A stretch of 64,000 bases of DNA from Sabellastarte sp. h YS-2021 (taxonomy: Eukaryota > Annelida > Polychaeta > Sabellida > Sabellidae). Every line of letters starts with the position of its first letter. Position 1 is the first letter of the stretch. The position numbers and the translations under genes are program-made. Positions 13,301 to 28,300 of the stretch are shown piece by piece. The DNA lies in NCBI GenBank assembly GCA_964017235.1, contig OZ024928.1, positions 154,156,881 to 154,220,880 of the forward strand, read 5' to 3'. Below the pieces are notes generated by a model, which worked only from the letters and a program-made list of their open reading frames with translations, made no database searches and was not told the DNA's origin.

Positions 13301-16300
13301 TTTGAATATACCGGCTTAAAGAAGGGAATTGCAATTACACAGTAAGCAAAGAAAATTTTGTCACATATAATAAGCTGCTTATAATGGTTCTATTCTATTA
13401 TATTCTATTTTGTACTTTTATAGCGCTTAATCTCTACTAGGCAGACTCTAAGGCGCAACACCAAAAATCAAGTTTAAGAAATCATCTGTCCATAGCCGTT
13501 GCCAAGTCCAGTACCACGGAGACGCCGGATAGAGTGTAAGCTAAGGTGGGAATGCCTTGTGGAAGAGATATGATTTTAACCTTTTCCTGAAACAGGTGAG
13601 AGTTGGGGCAGAACGTACCTCATTAGGCAAATGATTCCAGACTGTGGGGGCATCAAAAGCAAAGCTGTGGCCAAAGTGATTTTTGGATTTATGTACAGAT
13701 GGACAGAATTGAGGAACCTCCAGGAACCTTTTATCTGGATGGTTGTATCTTGTACTATATCTTCCGCAACGAGTGGGCAGAAGAGGACCAAAGTAACTGG
13801 GATGACCACTGTGAAGAAACTTATAAACTAGAGTGTCAGTTTTGAAGATACAGCGAGATTCAACTGGGAGCCAATGGAGTCGTTTGAGAATAGGAGATGC
13901 CCGCGTGTATTTGTTACAGTTTGTGACAATCCTGGCAAGTGTATTTTGAATACACTGTAGTTTACGCATATTGAGACTGGACAGACTCCTGAAGAGAGAG
14001 TTGCAGTAATCAAGGCGACTGCTCACCAAGGCATTAGCTGCCAGGATAGCAGCCTCATCAGTCAAGTGCTTTCTAACCCGCCTGAGATCACGAATTTGAA
14101 TGAAGCATGTCTTACAAATATTGCGGACATGGTTAGCAAAGGAAAAATTAGCATCAAACCAGACACCAAGGTTCTTAACAACAACTGCAGGAAGCATGAA
14201 ATTACCAAATATCTTAACTGGGAGATAGGGATCTAATTTCTTGAGTTGTGCATGGGATCCAAAGATGATAAACTCTGTTTTGTCAGGATTTAGTTTGAGC
14301 ATACTTGACGACAACCATTTTTGAACATCCAGAAGACAAGAATTCAGTTTGTTAAAAGCCAGGGCTGCATTTTTGTGAGAGATATGAATAAACAACTGCG
14401 TGTCGTCTGCATAAAAGTGGTATTTGATGTCAGGATGCGTTCCAATAACCTTACTCAAAGGAGTGGTGTATAAGGAGAACAGCAGAGGACCAAGGACGGA
14501 GCCTTGTGGTACTCCAAACAACAGCTCATGCAAATCAGAGAGGGTTGACCCAATTTTAATTGCCTGGCAACGGTGGCTGAGATAGGACGTGAACCACTTC
14601 AAGGCTGTGCCAGACACACCAAACCATGATTTAAGACAATTAAGAAGAGTCGGGTGGTCAATTGTGTTGAACGCAGCTGACAGATCCAGTAAGACCAATG
14701 CAGTAGGCTCGCCCTGTGATAGTGAGAAATGGATCTCATTTTTGATAAGCAGCAGGGCGATTTCTGTGGAGTGACCACTTTTGTATGCAGATTGCCTAGG
14801 ATTATCAAGATTGTTACTATTGATATGTTGCATGAGCTGTTTAACAACTACACGCTCCACCAATTTTGACATGAAACATAGTCCTGATACCGGTCGATAA
14901 TTTTGCAAATCCTCATTTGGAAGTGATGCTTTCTTAATGAGAGGAGTGACAACTGCCTTCTTGAATTTTTGAGGAAATACACCCTCAGCCAATGACAGAT
15001 TGACAAGTTTTGTAATTGATGGGAGTAAAATTTCCACACAATCTTTCAAAAGAAAAGTAGGGACTGGATCTAAAAGACATGATTTTGTAGGGGAATTTTT
15101 GATGATTTTTAGTACCTCGTCCTCCGAGACCTCATTGAAGGAAGGTAGGTTGGGAGGTGTACACATGGGTGATATGACTGTTGCCGAAGAGGCTGTGAAC
15201 ATATCACGAATCCTTTTGATTTTTTTATGAAAGAAGGAAGCAAATTTGTTTGCTAAGGATTTCTCAGACTGATGAGGAGGGAGAGTACTCTCTTGACCAC
15301 TATTGAGGACTTGACGAAGTGTATGCCATAACTTCTTTGGGTCACGGCTAGTGGTCCTACGATTAGACGGAAAATCGATTAATCGTCTATTTAAAACTTT
15401 CGATGTAGAAAATCGATTCTCATTTTAAGAATCGATTGTGAATCGAAAGTAAGACTTATAAACCACCTAATTTTCCCTTTTTCTACAGATGTTTAACATT
15501 TTATTTTCGTAACATTTGTTTACATTATCTGCCATGTTTCTTTCACTGGTATCTACTTCCTGTTGATTACAACTAAAACTCAAAATTTCTGTAGGTATTT
15601 AGAAGATCTTTTAATACAATAAACTAAGTTCAACCTAAATTAAATTTAACTTTCACTGCTTCACACACAACATGTATACTCCCTATAAATGGGGAATAAT
15701 AACCTTGGCCATAAATCAAGTGGAGAGAGATCACACTACTGTAATACTTCAGCAGTCTGCCATGAATATTTTTGACAAATTTTGTTGAACAAGAAAACTA
15801 AAATGTTTACTACATTGCCATACTTAGAATTTTACAGTATCTAAGAAATTATAACTATATGAAATGAATAGGTCATGAAGATCTGCTTAAAAAACGAAAT
15901 TCATGGAATATTGTTTTCAGGATAAGAGTCAGATTTTCCAGACCCCATCCAATACACATAAACTTGAGTGACAATGCTGAAATACATGTTCACTTGTGCC
16001 AAACTGTTTCATATAACCTAGTATATATTACAAAACATCAATATTGACCAGAAACAATAAAAGTCACTCTTCCATTTGATTAATGAAAGTAGCATGTCTT
16101 TGAAAAGTGTCCTGAGTTAAATATTGGAAGGAAATTTCCATGAACACATGTCTATGTATTGTTTAGTTCCCAAAGAAGCATTTTATTCAGGATAATTTTC
16201 AGAAGCTGCTTGGCAGTCACTGTTCTTGACATATGATAATGATAAGCAGATATTCTATTCTTCTTTGTTGCATATATACAAAGTGTCCTGAGTTCACAAC

Positions 16301-19300
16301 ACAGGTGTACCACATGGTGATGTTGAACAAAAGGGGTTGAAATAGACTTGCACCAAGTCTTTGTATTTCTCATCCCACTAAATCTGACATAGATGAAAAC
16401 ATTATACATCCATTAAGGAGGGAAAAATCCTTCTCTATGCTGAAACAGTACTTTTGTCAGCCCCACATTCTAGTATAAAGTCATACAGTCCTCATATAAT
16501 ACCTTAGAAAAAAGGACTTGAAGAAAGTCTAGGGTTGAAATATTGTTTATTTTAAGCATGATTGGTTGCTAATCTGCTGATGTTACATTCAAACACTGTA
16601 AATGATTTAGCTGATGAAAAGGGAGAATGAAAATAAATATTATTTTGTAACTGTTAAGGCCATCTTAATAGATTATTATATTATTGCTGATACACATACT
16701 TGTTGACTCTTCAACCTACTGGTTTCCTAACATACCCCCTTCCCTACCCCAAAATGTAAACAAATAACCTAGATTTTTTCACCACTGACCTATCGGAAGA
16801 CTACTGTTATTATATTTGGTAAAAAAGAATATTCTGTCTTTCTTACAAAGCAAGCAGAAAAACGATTATAATCGATAATCGATTGCTCAGAGTTACCGAT
16901 TAATCGATTCTGATTTTTTAGACCGATTCCTAACACTAGTCACGGCTGTTATCACTAATGATGGTGCTATAGTATTCAGCCTTGTCTCTAATTATGATTG
17001 CATTGCACCGGGCAATCTGTCTGCGCAATCTTCTTCTGCTCAACTGTGACCTATCCCTACGCCACATGTGCTCAAATTGACGCCTGATAGATTTGGCCCT
17101 ACGGTAAGAATCTGACAGCCATCCAGCTGGTGTTTTCTTAGCTCTTCGACAAATCAATGGTGCATGCCTGTCCAACACACCACCAAGGTCATGAATATAC
17201 TGGTCATACAGGTTTGCAGCCACTGTAGCAGGAGATGTGACAAAGGATGTGTTTGCAAGATCCTCACAAAAGCTCTTCATATTGATTTTATGGTACCTGC
17301 GGTAAGAAATAATGTCAACCTTCGGTACTGCAGGGCATGCAAAATCCAAATGACATTTCAGCAGTGCATGATCTGAGACCATTTCCCCAACTGTCACATT
17401 ACTGACAAAGGAGGAATCGCTTGGGCTAAGTATCAGATCCAGTGTATGACCATGCAAGTGGGTAGCTTTATTAACATTTTGGGCAAGATTAGAGGTATCT
17501 AATAGATTGAGAAATTTTCTTTGGTCAATACAATCTGTGTCCACATGGACATTGAAGTCATCACAGATGATGAAGGAGGAAGTGAGAGATGACAGAAAAC
17601 CACAGAAATGCAGGAAATCATCAAGAAAGGCAGAGGAACATGAACCTGGGGTGCGATAGACACAAGCCATAACAAATGATTTTGAGTTAGTGACAATTGA
17701 TATGACGATGTTTTCGAAAGTGGAATGTGTTGGTGCGTCAATAGTCTTAGCAGGTAAGTTTTTCTTGGAAAGGAAGCCCACTCCGCCACCGCGACCAATC
17801 GTCCGGGGCCTATGAGTGAGTTGAAATCCAGGCGGAGTTACTGACTTCAGTAGGCTGGTATCAGAAATGTGAATGTGAGTTTCTGCAAGTGCCAAAATAT
17901 CAAGATTATTCGAGACAATTGTGTCACAGATCAAGGGACCCTTATTCCTGATGGAACGGCAATTCACTAAGCCAAAGTTTACAGGACCTGGATTAAGGGC
18001 GATGTCACCAGATAACAACAACAGAATCAAAAGACATTTGACCCTGGCATGTGCAGGAAACTTATTTGAGAAAATTTTACAGGAGTAATCCCTGATCGGG
18101 GCAGGAACATGAAGGGCACAGGGAGAGACTAACAACTGACTTTGGTCAGCCACTTTCAGCCAAAAGAGGAGACTGAAGCACAGAAAACCCAACAACATCA
18201 TGGCTAAGGAGCAGGCAAGACAGAGAAATAGACACCTAGCAAACTAAGTGGTTGGGGTCTTGTGTAGTTTATTATGATGGATTTATCAAATAATTAAAGT
18301 AAACCAAATATCTGGTATTTTCCATGCAACCTTAATATTTTACAAGAAAATCTACTTGTAACAAGTCACCTTCTGCAAAAGCATGACAATGAGTTCCTTC
18401 AAGACTCTGATTCCTGTAGCAAACAGCACCTTTGCAAGTTCCCACTCCCTCGCTAACAACTCTGAAAGCTTCTGAAAAAAAAAGCTTGAAGAATAAATAT
18501 CACTTCTCATTTTACATGGAATAAAGTCTGGCTCTGCAACACGTTGAAGTCATAGAAGTACAAATATTAGTAGAAAAGTAAAGTCATTCTTAGGGTCTTG
18601 TGACCATCATAACAGGTTCTCATTTCTGGTCCCTATGGCCTGAAACATCTCAAGAATGCTGCAACAACTGTGAACAGGTTGCCAGTACTTTATCATTGTA
18701 TCTATTAATACTATAAGATAAAGATTGGCATACTTGTGGCATGTGCCAGTTCAAGGGTTCAATCTCTATAACCTGTTTGAGAATTGAACCCCAGATACTT
18801 TCACTCTGACGTCCAATATCTTAACCACGGCAGATAAATCGGCCAGTAGAAATAATATATCACTGTGTCACAACATTCTACATTGTTGTTGCAAGTTTAT
18901 CTAAATATGACATGCTTGTATCAAAGATTTTGATAGGCGAGGAGATGAAAATTGTTGGATTAAAATTTCTTATAAAATTGGCCTATTTATCATCCACACG
19001 AAAATAATAAATTTAAACACAATCTGACATCTATCAAAATACAATAACAATAACCCATTAGTGGTTAAGCTTAATGCAGAATTATAGTCCAATTAGCACT
19101 TTAAAACTATTCAGATACTCAGTCTGCAAAGTGATGAATCATTACCATAGTAATTTGAAGTTGCTTAATAAACCAGAGAAATGTGAAAAACATTAGTTTG
19201 ATTTTAAAAAATACATGTTACCAGGTAGAGGTGGGTCACAATCAAATAAAAACACTTCCTGTTAAGAATCGCAAGATACTTTGATCAAAAAACCTTCACC

Positions 19301-22300
19301 ATGCTGAAAATTAGGGCTGCGAATGTGTACTCGAACCTCGATAGATGAGTTGATCTTGCCTAGTACTCGAGTCCATTTTAAGTACTCAGTTACTTGCAAG
19401 GTATTGTATTATCGCCCGCGTAATGAAACGTTTGTGTAAAATATGCTACATTTCAGTATTTCTGTCAAATAATATCAATTAAAGTTGTGGTTTTCGCTTT
19501 AAAATGTAAAATTTACTCCATATTCTATAATATCTGGTGAAATAGAAGACGTTTTTCTTCAAAAGCTTCGTTTCCGGAATCGACTATTTGTTTACAGAAG
19601 ACTTGTAATGGTGGGTACTAAAGCTTGTGGTTACTCGAATTCGGGCCGCTTGTCAGAGGGCGAGTACTCGGAGTCGTTTTTTAGCACCCGTCCCAGCCCT
19701 ACTTAAAATATACACTTTGTGGACCTGTATTTTGCAAAATGTAAGGATATCACAGTACTGAATCTTTGGATGTGCCTGCCATTTCCCGCATGGAAAGGTG
19801 GCTGAGGCAGACTCGCATCACATCTATGTCATAGCTGAGGGCTAGCGTCATCTGGTTGTTCTCCCGCAGGTACTGCACCACTTCCTGTGCGCTTGTCAGC
19901 AGGTGCTGGGTCATGAGGTCATCACCGTCTTCATATGTCATGGAGGCTTGAAGGATTTCAATACTTGAAACTTGATAGATAACCTTCAATCTTCACAATA
20001 CCAAATTAAACGGACTCTGATTAGTTTAAATACATCATTTCAGCTTGAAGAATTATGCTGACGTTATCACTGTATTCATAGGAAATAGAGGCTTGAAGGA
20101 TGTTAGGTGTAATCTCTATGGATACAATAAAGGTCAATGTACATTCAGGTATACCAAGAATGTCAGGACACCAATATGAATTAAATGGCTAGAAATCTAT
20201 ACACCATCACTTATACACAAAACACAAAAAATAATGCGCCATTCAAGATAAAAAGTAACACACATACTACTTAAGGAAACATTGTGTGGAGGCCTTATTA
20301 ATAAAGTGATACACTTTTTAATCTTTTTACAAAGAACTCTTGACAATTTTATATCCAGATAAGTCAAAATTTATATCACCCCTGTTATGAGATGAGCCAT
20401 AGTTTACATCACCTGTTTATAAGATGAGCAATAATTCATATCTGCGTCTATACTAAGATGAGCCATAATTTACATCCCACTCTATGCTGAGATGAGGTAT
20501 AATTTATATCCTTAACTTTATTTAGACAGTCTAAAATAAATTTCTCACCTGTGCTTAGGCAAGCCATGTTGTATCTATACACGGCCGGTATAGCCACCTC
20601 AGACTCCATCACCAAGCCATCCTCATTGAAGATCGCCTCAAATTTCCACTCCTTGTAACGTTCACTGGTGCTGCTTCTTCTCCCACAATCCTCAGCTTTC
20701 TGTGAAGCGGAGGATATTGGTATATTGAATTGTATAACTAAACTTACATAATAAAACCCTGATCTTTGTCAAGTAGAATGCCATTTCAGTTGGATATAAA
20801 ACACCAGGACCAGTATTTCCTAAAATCATTATTCTTAGGAATAGGGATGGATCAGTAGGCCCGGTGTCTGGGAAGCATTTTAATGAAATACCCTGACAAG
20901 ATTTCACAACTGCCACTTTGCTTGTCAGTACATATAATGGAATGATAACTTAAAATATTGGGAACAAATACCAAATATGAAGAAACTGCAAACTTTTATC
21001 CCATATATTTGTGCATTTGCAGACTTTAATAGCGATTTCGTTGAGTAGAACCACCATGTTTCGGTTATGACACTTTATAACCTCTATCTCGCTTGTCAAC
21101 ACATATAGTCAAAGCAAAACTTATTAATATTGAAAATAAATCACCAATTCTAAGAAACTGCACATTTTTATCCGACATTTTTGTGCATTTGGGACCTTTT
21201 ATTGCGATTTCGTTGACAGGAAACGTCCATGTTTGATTGGGATGTACTCAAACATGGAGTCCCCAAATCGGAACTGTTTTGCACTGGGGACCTTTTGATC
21301 TACACATTTTTAAAACCAATCCATTCCTATTTAGACGTTTCTAACAAAACCTCTTGGAATAAGAAACATTAGTATTTTCATGGTTGTTGATCGACATGAA
21401 GAAAATATTGTGGAAAAATGCACATACACTTTTCATTAAAATTTTGAAAAAAAATCCTATTCTACTTCTCCTTCACAAATATAATGAAAACAACAAGAAT
21501 AAAGCTCAGAATGATACTGAATATGAACCATGGTCCTTACACAGCAGCTGCTTTTGTTGCAATTGATCCCGTTATACGAATGTCCCTCGTTGAGAAAACG
21601 ATACATTTTCTAGTTTCAGCTTAACAAGGTTCACTTATTTCACCTGAATATTATGTTGTAATAACATATTTATACTCCTCCACATTTATTATATCCTGTT
21701 CTTTTACACTGTAGTATCTATTTTATGTTATGAATTTCCTGTTACTTGGACAAAATGCTATGTCCACAACCCCAGACAGTTTGAATATGTGAACATTTGG
21801 TACTTTGATATAGGACTGGGACGGGTGCTAAAATACAGCCCCGAGTTCCCGCATGCTGACAACCGACCCGAATTTGAGTAACCACGAGATTTATTACATA
21901 CCATTAGAAGTCTTCTGAAAACAAATGGTAGCGAAAGTTTTCAAGAAAAACGTCTTCTATTTAATCAGATATTATAATATATGGAGTCATTTATATGTTT
22001 ATAAGCCAAAATCACAACTTTAATTGATATTATGTGGCAGAAATGAAGAAATGTAGCATATTTTACACAAACATTTAATTCACGGGCGATAATACAATAC
22101 GCTGTGAGTAACTGAGTAGTTAAAATGGACTCCAAGTACTAGCAAAGATGGGCTCGTCTATCCAGGCTCGAATAACCGTTCACATCCCTACTCTGATATC
22201 TAGATAAATTCACAGGAATGTGTCTGCAAATTCAAGAAATGTCATTAGGAAATTTACCTGTAATGTGTTGCCATAGTCACCAGTTTCACACTGTCTACAC

Positions 22301-25300
22301 ACATCATATGCTCTTCTCGCTCCCTGGGCTAACTCCAAACAATCGGCAATCAATTCTGCAAGAACAACGGAAGAAAAATAGCATCAGAGACGCCTGTACC
22401 CCACAGACTGGGGAAATAATTTCAACACCATGAGATATAGAAGTAGTGAAACAATACAAAGATGGGGATACTTTCAGGCATTGTCAGTTATATAAAGCTC
22501 AAAATAATGTTTAAGTAGAGAAAATAACATCTAGGAGAAAGAAAATGTATGTTAAGATAAAACAAGACAATTCAATAGCTAGATGACAGCATTAATAAGT
22601 ACACTAAAAGTTACGAAGCTGTAAAACTTATTAATTGGAGAATAGTTGTCAATGGAAAAAGCACAATTACGTAAAAGTGCATGTAATAATCTGTTGTAGC
22701 AATCCATATATCTTTGTCAAAAGAGAAAGATGTCTCAAATATGGCAGGTGAACACAGGCCACAGAACACAGTTAAAGGTCACACCATGATCCACACCTAC
22801 ACCATAACCAATGTCCATACCAAATGTCAACCTTCTATACTCAATAAACCCAGACAAGATTTTAAAATTCATGGTCACTATGAGAAGATCAAAGGTCAAA
22901 TCAAGGTTACACCATGACATTGCACACCTACAACCCCTAACTAATGCCAAGTAACTACATCCTACAACTTACGGTTACCCAGATATAGCCCAGATAAGAT
23001 TTTCAAACTCAAGGTCATTGCAAGGTCAAAGGTCAAATCAAGGTCACACCATGACGTTGCACACCTACAACCTCTTACCAATGTCCGTACCAAGTATCAA
23101 CTTCCTACACCCTACGGTTGCTGAGATATAGCCCGGACAAGATTTTATAGGTCAAGGTCACTACAGCAGGATCAAATCAAGGTCACACCATGACGTTGCA
23201 CCTACACCCCCTAACCAATGTCCCTACCAAGTATCAACTTCCTACACCTTACGGTTCCCGAGATATAGCCTCGACAAGATTTTATAGGTCAAACCAAGGT
23301 CACACCATCACATTGCACACCTACACTCCCTAACCAATGTCCCTACCATGTATCAACTTCCTACACCTTATGGTTTCTGAGATACAGCTCCGACAAACTT
23401 TTTCCCACAGCCCACCCACCCGCCCATCCGGACACCATGGGTGAAAACAATACCCCGAAAAACACAATCGAATGAATCCTCAAGCCATCAGCTACATTCT
23501 CTACAAGAATAAGGAAATACCATCTCTACAGGAACCATGAATATATATATATATATATATATCCACCAGTATGAAAGGCATGATTTTCTGTTGAAGAGGT
23601 TTCCAACATTAACATGGCATACATCTTGATTTTTAGATTGGGTACAGTATCAAGCAGCCTTTCACATAAGAGACCCTTATATACCATTAGATGATGATAT
23701 CTAAAATAGTGTTACATCATTTGAGAGGAATCCATTTTCAAGATGGTGGCCATGTAGACTATAATGTCTTTTCTGAATGGCCTCAGTATTTAGAACATTA
23801 TGTAATACCTGGAGGACACCAAATAAGAGCCTGGTCAGCCAGTTCACTGATTATCTGCGGAAGCTGAGTGATATCACATGACTCTGGCAATGTGTCCTCA
23901 GCAAGGTGGCGGCTGAATGTCAAGGACACTTTGTATAGAATCTCTGCAGAATCTTCACCAGGGAGATCTTCAAACAGCTCCCTGGAACAAAAAATTTAAA
24001 AAAAAGTAATATGTGAAATGCAATACAACAGACTCTAGTTTGCTAGAAACCTGCAACATCAACTGGATTTGGTTCAATTGAGGGCTAACTTCTGCTTAGG
24101 ACAACAAATTGAAAAATTTTGTTGTAATTTTAATTTTTATTAGATAAATACTTACCATTTCCTGACCATTGCTATATGTTGGTGCCATCCAACTCACTGG
24201 CCAACGTTGAGAAACGTTTTAAGATACCTTAAGAGGCCAGTGAGTGAGTGTGAACTAGCATGTCCCCCTAGTGGTCATGTGACCACGCTAGTAAACAACC
24301 TTCATTATTTTTGTTGCAGAAAATACTCCCCTAGTACTGAATCTGCGGGGAGGTAGGGGGGGACTATCCTGGTCAGGAAATGGTAAGTATTTATCTAATA
24401 AAAATTAAAATTACAACAAAATTTTTCAATTTTATTGCGAAAAATACACTTACCATTTCCTGACCATTGCTGAATGCAGCCTTCATGGAAGGAGGGCAGT
24501 ACTAGAATATAAAGACCCAGTACACCACTCTGCACAGCTATCATACACCGCACAATCCTATAGGCATTCAGATCCAAACTCACCTCCCAGATGAGGCAGT
24601 GGAACTGTTGAGCACTACAAAACAACACAGCCTTGTTGTTGTTGCTGTTGTAGGAAGGAAGTAATCATTACAGAGACTCACTACCTAGCCTACAACTAAA
24701 ACATTATGAGAAGTTTACATTGAAATTTACATGCATACAACAACATATAAACTTCCAACAGTCACCACATACCATACAGATCCCCTAAATCATGGTATGT
24801 AGTTGAAGTTCTCACAAACTGACAGTTATTGCCACAGTTGAATGCTGTATCTAGACAAACATCCAACACCCATACAGGTGACCCAACTATTGGAAGTGTC
24901 ATCAGCATATTGTGTAATTCCAAGTCTGAATGAAGTCAACAATTCTGCCTAATATAAATACAGATAGTATGACAGACATACAGATGCAAATGCATACTAA
25001 AGTATCAATATAAGTATCACACATATACCTATAAGATAACAAACTGTAGGACACAATATCAAAGTCTGACCACAAGCAAACCAAGCAGGTGAGACTGAAA
25101 ATAGGTAAAAAAGTTATGGTTTCCAGTAACATGCATCTAAAAACTCATATACAGAAAAGACTATCCTAAAAGCTAAAGATGCACTCATTCAGAACTGACT
25201 TCTCCTCAGTCAAAAGGAGAGTCTGCCTACAGCAAGATGAGATAGTTGACCTGAAAATATCTGCTGTAAAGCCTTCCTAACTAGGCACAGACAAGACATA

Positions 25301-28300
25301 ATAATTCCTCATTGAATCCTTTGTCCCAAGTAAAAGTATTTCAAAACCTCACAAGACAAAGAGATCTATCTTGAGTAAACTGCTGTCCCAATGATTGAGA
25401 GCTGGCATATCGACCGGCTTAACTGAAGTAGGCCCATCCGAAGCCAACTGATTCTTGGGTAATAAATGGCCAGAGCCAATTATGAGCAATACTCCTTTAA
25501 AGTAAGGGAAGACAATGCAAACGAGAATTACCCTTCTTCCTTTGCCTGATGCCAAAGTCAAAAGAAAGACCGTCTTTGAAAGTTAATAACCTCCAAGAAA
25601 TCTTCCCCAAAGGCTCAAAAGGCTGTCTGGTGAGACCAAACAAGACCAGAGACAAAAGGTAAAGAAGGCTTAACCTATTGGCTACTGGATTGTCTCTATA
25701 GAAATATGTCAACAATCTATACAGCTGAAGAGTTCTAGAGACTTATTTCCCTTCAAAGAAAGCAATCTACCATTGTTATTCTGTAACCAGCAATAGTAGA
25801 CGCCTTAAGATTCTTTTCCTTAAAGAAATAATTAAGGAAATTTGCTACATCTAGAAAAGTAGTATCTGAGAAGTTCACCACAAAGAAGCTTCAGATGTGC
25901 ATAGATCTACCAGGTCCCACAACCAAAAAACATCCACCATGACCATCATGATTCAATCATGATGAATCTGCACCTGAAGGTGGGCATCTCCTAAATCACC
26001 TGAAGAATCCTTGGCAATCCTGGTGCAACCATGATGATTGTGCACCTGTAGGTGATCATCTTGAATCACCTGAGGAATGAGAGCCACTGGAACAAAACAA
26101 AAAACTGTCCAGATCCTCCCAAGAAATGAGTAATGCACCTGTTCCCCAAGCCCCAGTCCAAGAAAGGAAACACATACACTGGAAGCTTTAAGATTCAGGT
26201 TGTTGGAAACCAATGGCAGAATGATTGAACTCACCTACAAGGGAAGCCATAAAAAGGAACCTTTGTGGAACAGATCCACCAGATCCCAAAAATAAGATAT
26301 CCCTAGCCACTCTGATGCAATCCAGATGATTCTGCACCAAATCTTGGAGTAGCCCTTCTTAATAGCTACAAAAAGAATTTTCTTGCCTTTCCTGAGATCT
26401 TTGACTTATCAAGATAACCTGTCAAGGATCTCACTGCACAAAGAAACTTATCTGGCACCAAAGCATAATCTAAAGAAGGTTTCAAAGCAGGACTGACTAC
26501 AGGTTGAAAATCAAAGGAGCCTTAAAAGCCAAATGATTCACCTGCATCACCTGAAGAGTCAAGGTCACAGGACCAAACAAACTGTCCAGTCCATCCCAAG
26601 AAAAGTTGAAAAAGACAAGCTTGAGGTTCAAACTAGTTGCAAAACAAACCCATCATTGGTGATTGTAATCAAAGACAGATTTGATTGAACACCTGAATCA
26701 GAATAGAAGATTCAAAAGTCATCCATAACACATTCAATTTGAATCATCTTGACTCTCATGAACAAAGAATTTGTTGAAGTATTTGTATACCCTGGGAAGT
26801 GATATGCCTGAATCTGAACCCCTGGCATTCGTCCAAGGAATGATTCTTCAGATAAGGAAAACATTCCTGAAAGTGGGTACCTCCCTACCTGTTCAGATAG
26901 GAAACCACTGAAGAACTGTCTGTGGAAATCAACAGATTCAGAATCCGAACCAGACTTCCAAATGATTCTAAAAGTAGTAGCCCTGTTAATGTGGAGTCAT
27001 GACCCCTCATAATACAACAGACCCCTGGCTGTTTGATGCCCTAAATGCGCATCCCAACCCTTAAAGAAAGCATCTAATAACAGAAGGAGATTGTGCTCCT
27101 TCTAATGAAGTAGTGGGACCTCCTTCAAACTTGAAAGTCAGTCCACCACTAAAGATGATCCCTGAGAACCTGAGAACAGCAAAAACTGGGATATCACAAG
27201 ACTTAGGATAGCAGTGGTACATCAGCAGATAGCCAATGGCAAATGACCCAATAGCACTGTTTCTTCCTATAAAGCCATATCGCCACCAAAGAAATGGCTT
27301 CCTTAGAAACCATTAACTGGAGAAAAATGCTTGCTATGAGTAAAAGATCTACCCAAAGGTGGAATCAGGGAAATATAGAAAAACCCCTGGGTTTTTTTTT
27401 TTTATGTATAAAGCCTGGTGACATCCAATGCCTTCTACTGTAGCCATCAGGTTCACTATGCGTTGATACTGGCAAAGCATGATGCGTCCTTATAGATCCC
27501 ACAGTCTCACCATGAACTAACAAAACAGGCAGTGAACTGGTGTGAACTGTCATCAACACTGAAGTGAAGATAAAATTCCAGTGAATTCGGCTACGAAAGA
27601 ATGCAACTGTAAGGAAACGAGTTAACACATCCATTTCCGTACTAGTGACCACTCGCGAAAAACCCAACAATGTGAAATTAAAATACATGTTAAGGCTTAT
27701 TTACCCGACCTCAACTATCAGTGGTAGCCATCTCCTCACAGCTTATGACAACCGATAAACTGTAAAACTGTAGCGATATCCCCATCTCACTGGTGTTATC
27801 ACCCTTAAGTCGATCATTTCATAAACAGCTTTAATCAAAATTGTCTGGAATTTTGCTTTGGGCAAATGGATACGTATTGTCTCCTATTACTGTCGTTTCT
27901 GTGAAAAATATGGTTGAAAATTGTCCTGTTAATATCTGAACAAGAAAGTAAAAATTACTCCATTAAAAACAGCTAGCTATATCAGTTTTAACTCCCCTAT
28001 GAGAAACTGAGGAGCAGTGACAGTGGAAGAATGGTCATAAAAGGGATAAAAGTATGAGTTCTAGTACCTTTTATGGCATTTCCAGTCATATGTAGGAGTT
28101 TACTCCTTTCTAAACATAAGAATCCCAATACAAATGAGATTACAAATGAAGCTTTTCGAGACATCTGACATGTGTTCACCAAGAAAAGTCTCATTGAATA
28201 TTAATGGTGAAAAATCCACTCGTTATCCCACTAAAATAGAGATAAGTTACAGCAATGAGAGACCTGTAACACTCCTGATGAGTAGCAATTTGAGTTCCCA

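Larger units (their letters stand above)
13389..18245 (-). mobile_element. CR1/Rex1-like LINE, near full length, split by a hAT insertion
   Basis: A minus-strand non-LTR retrotransposon inserted in the intron between exons 14 and 15, starting just downstream of exon 14. It has one ORF coding for an N-terminal region with a 2A-like motif, an APE-type endonuclease and a reverse transcriptase. The short 3' UTR ends in a GCGCTATAAAAGTACAAAAT motif and an AGAAT-type repeat tail near 13390. The 5' boundary is approximate. The only gross damage is a 1590-bp hAT element (15349-16938); without it and one copy of its 8-bp duplication, the frame is open from 18201 to 13541. Confidence 0.88.

Noticed and set aside
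15349-16938. AATCGATTAATCG palindromes as homeodomain regulatory sites
   Set aside because: They cluster at both ends of a hAT element with an exact 8-bp duplication and are its subterminal repeats.
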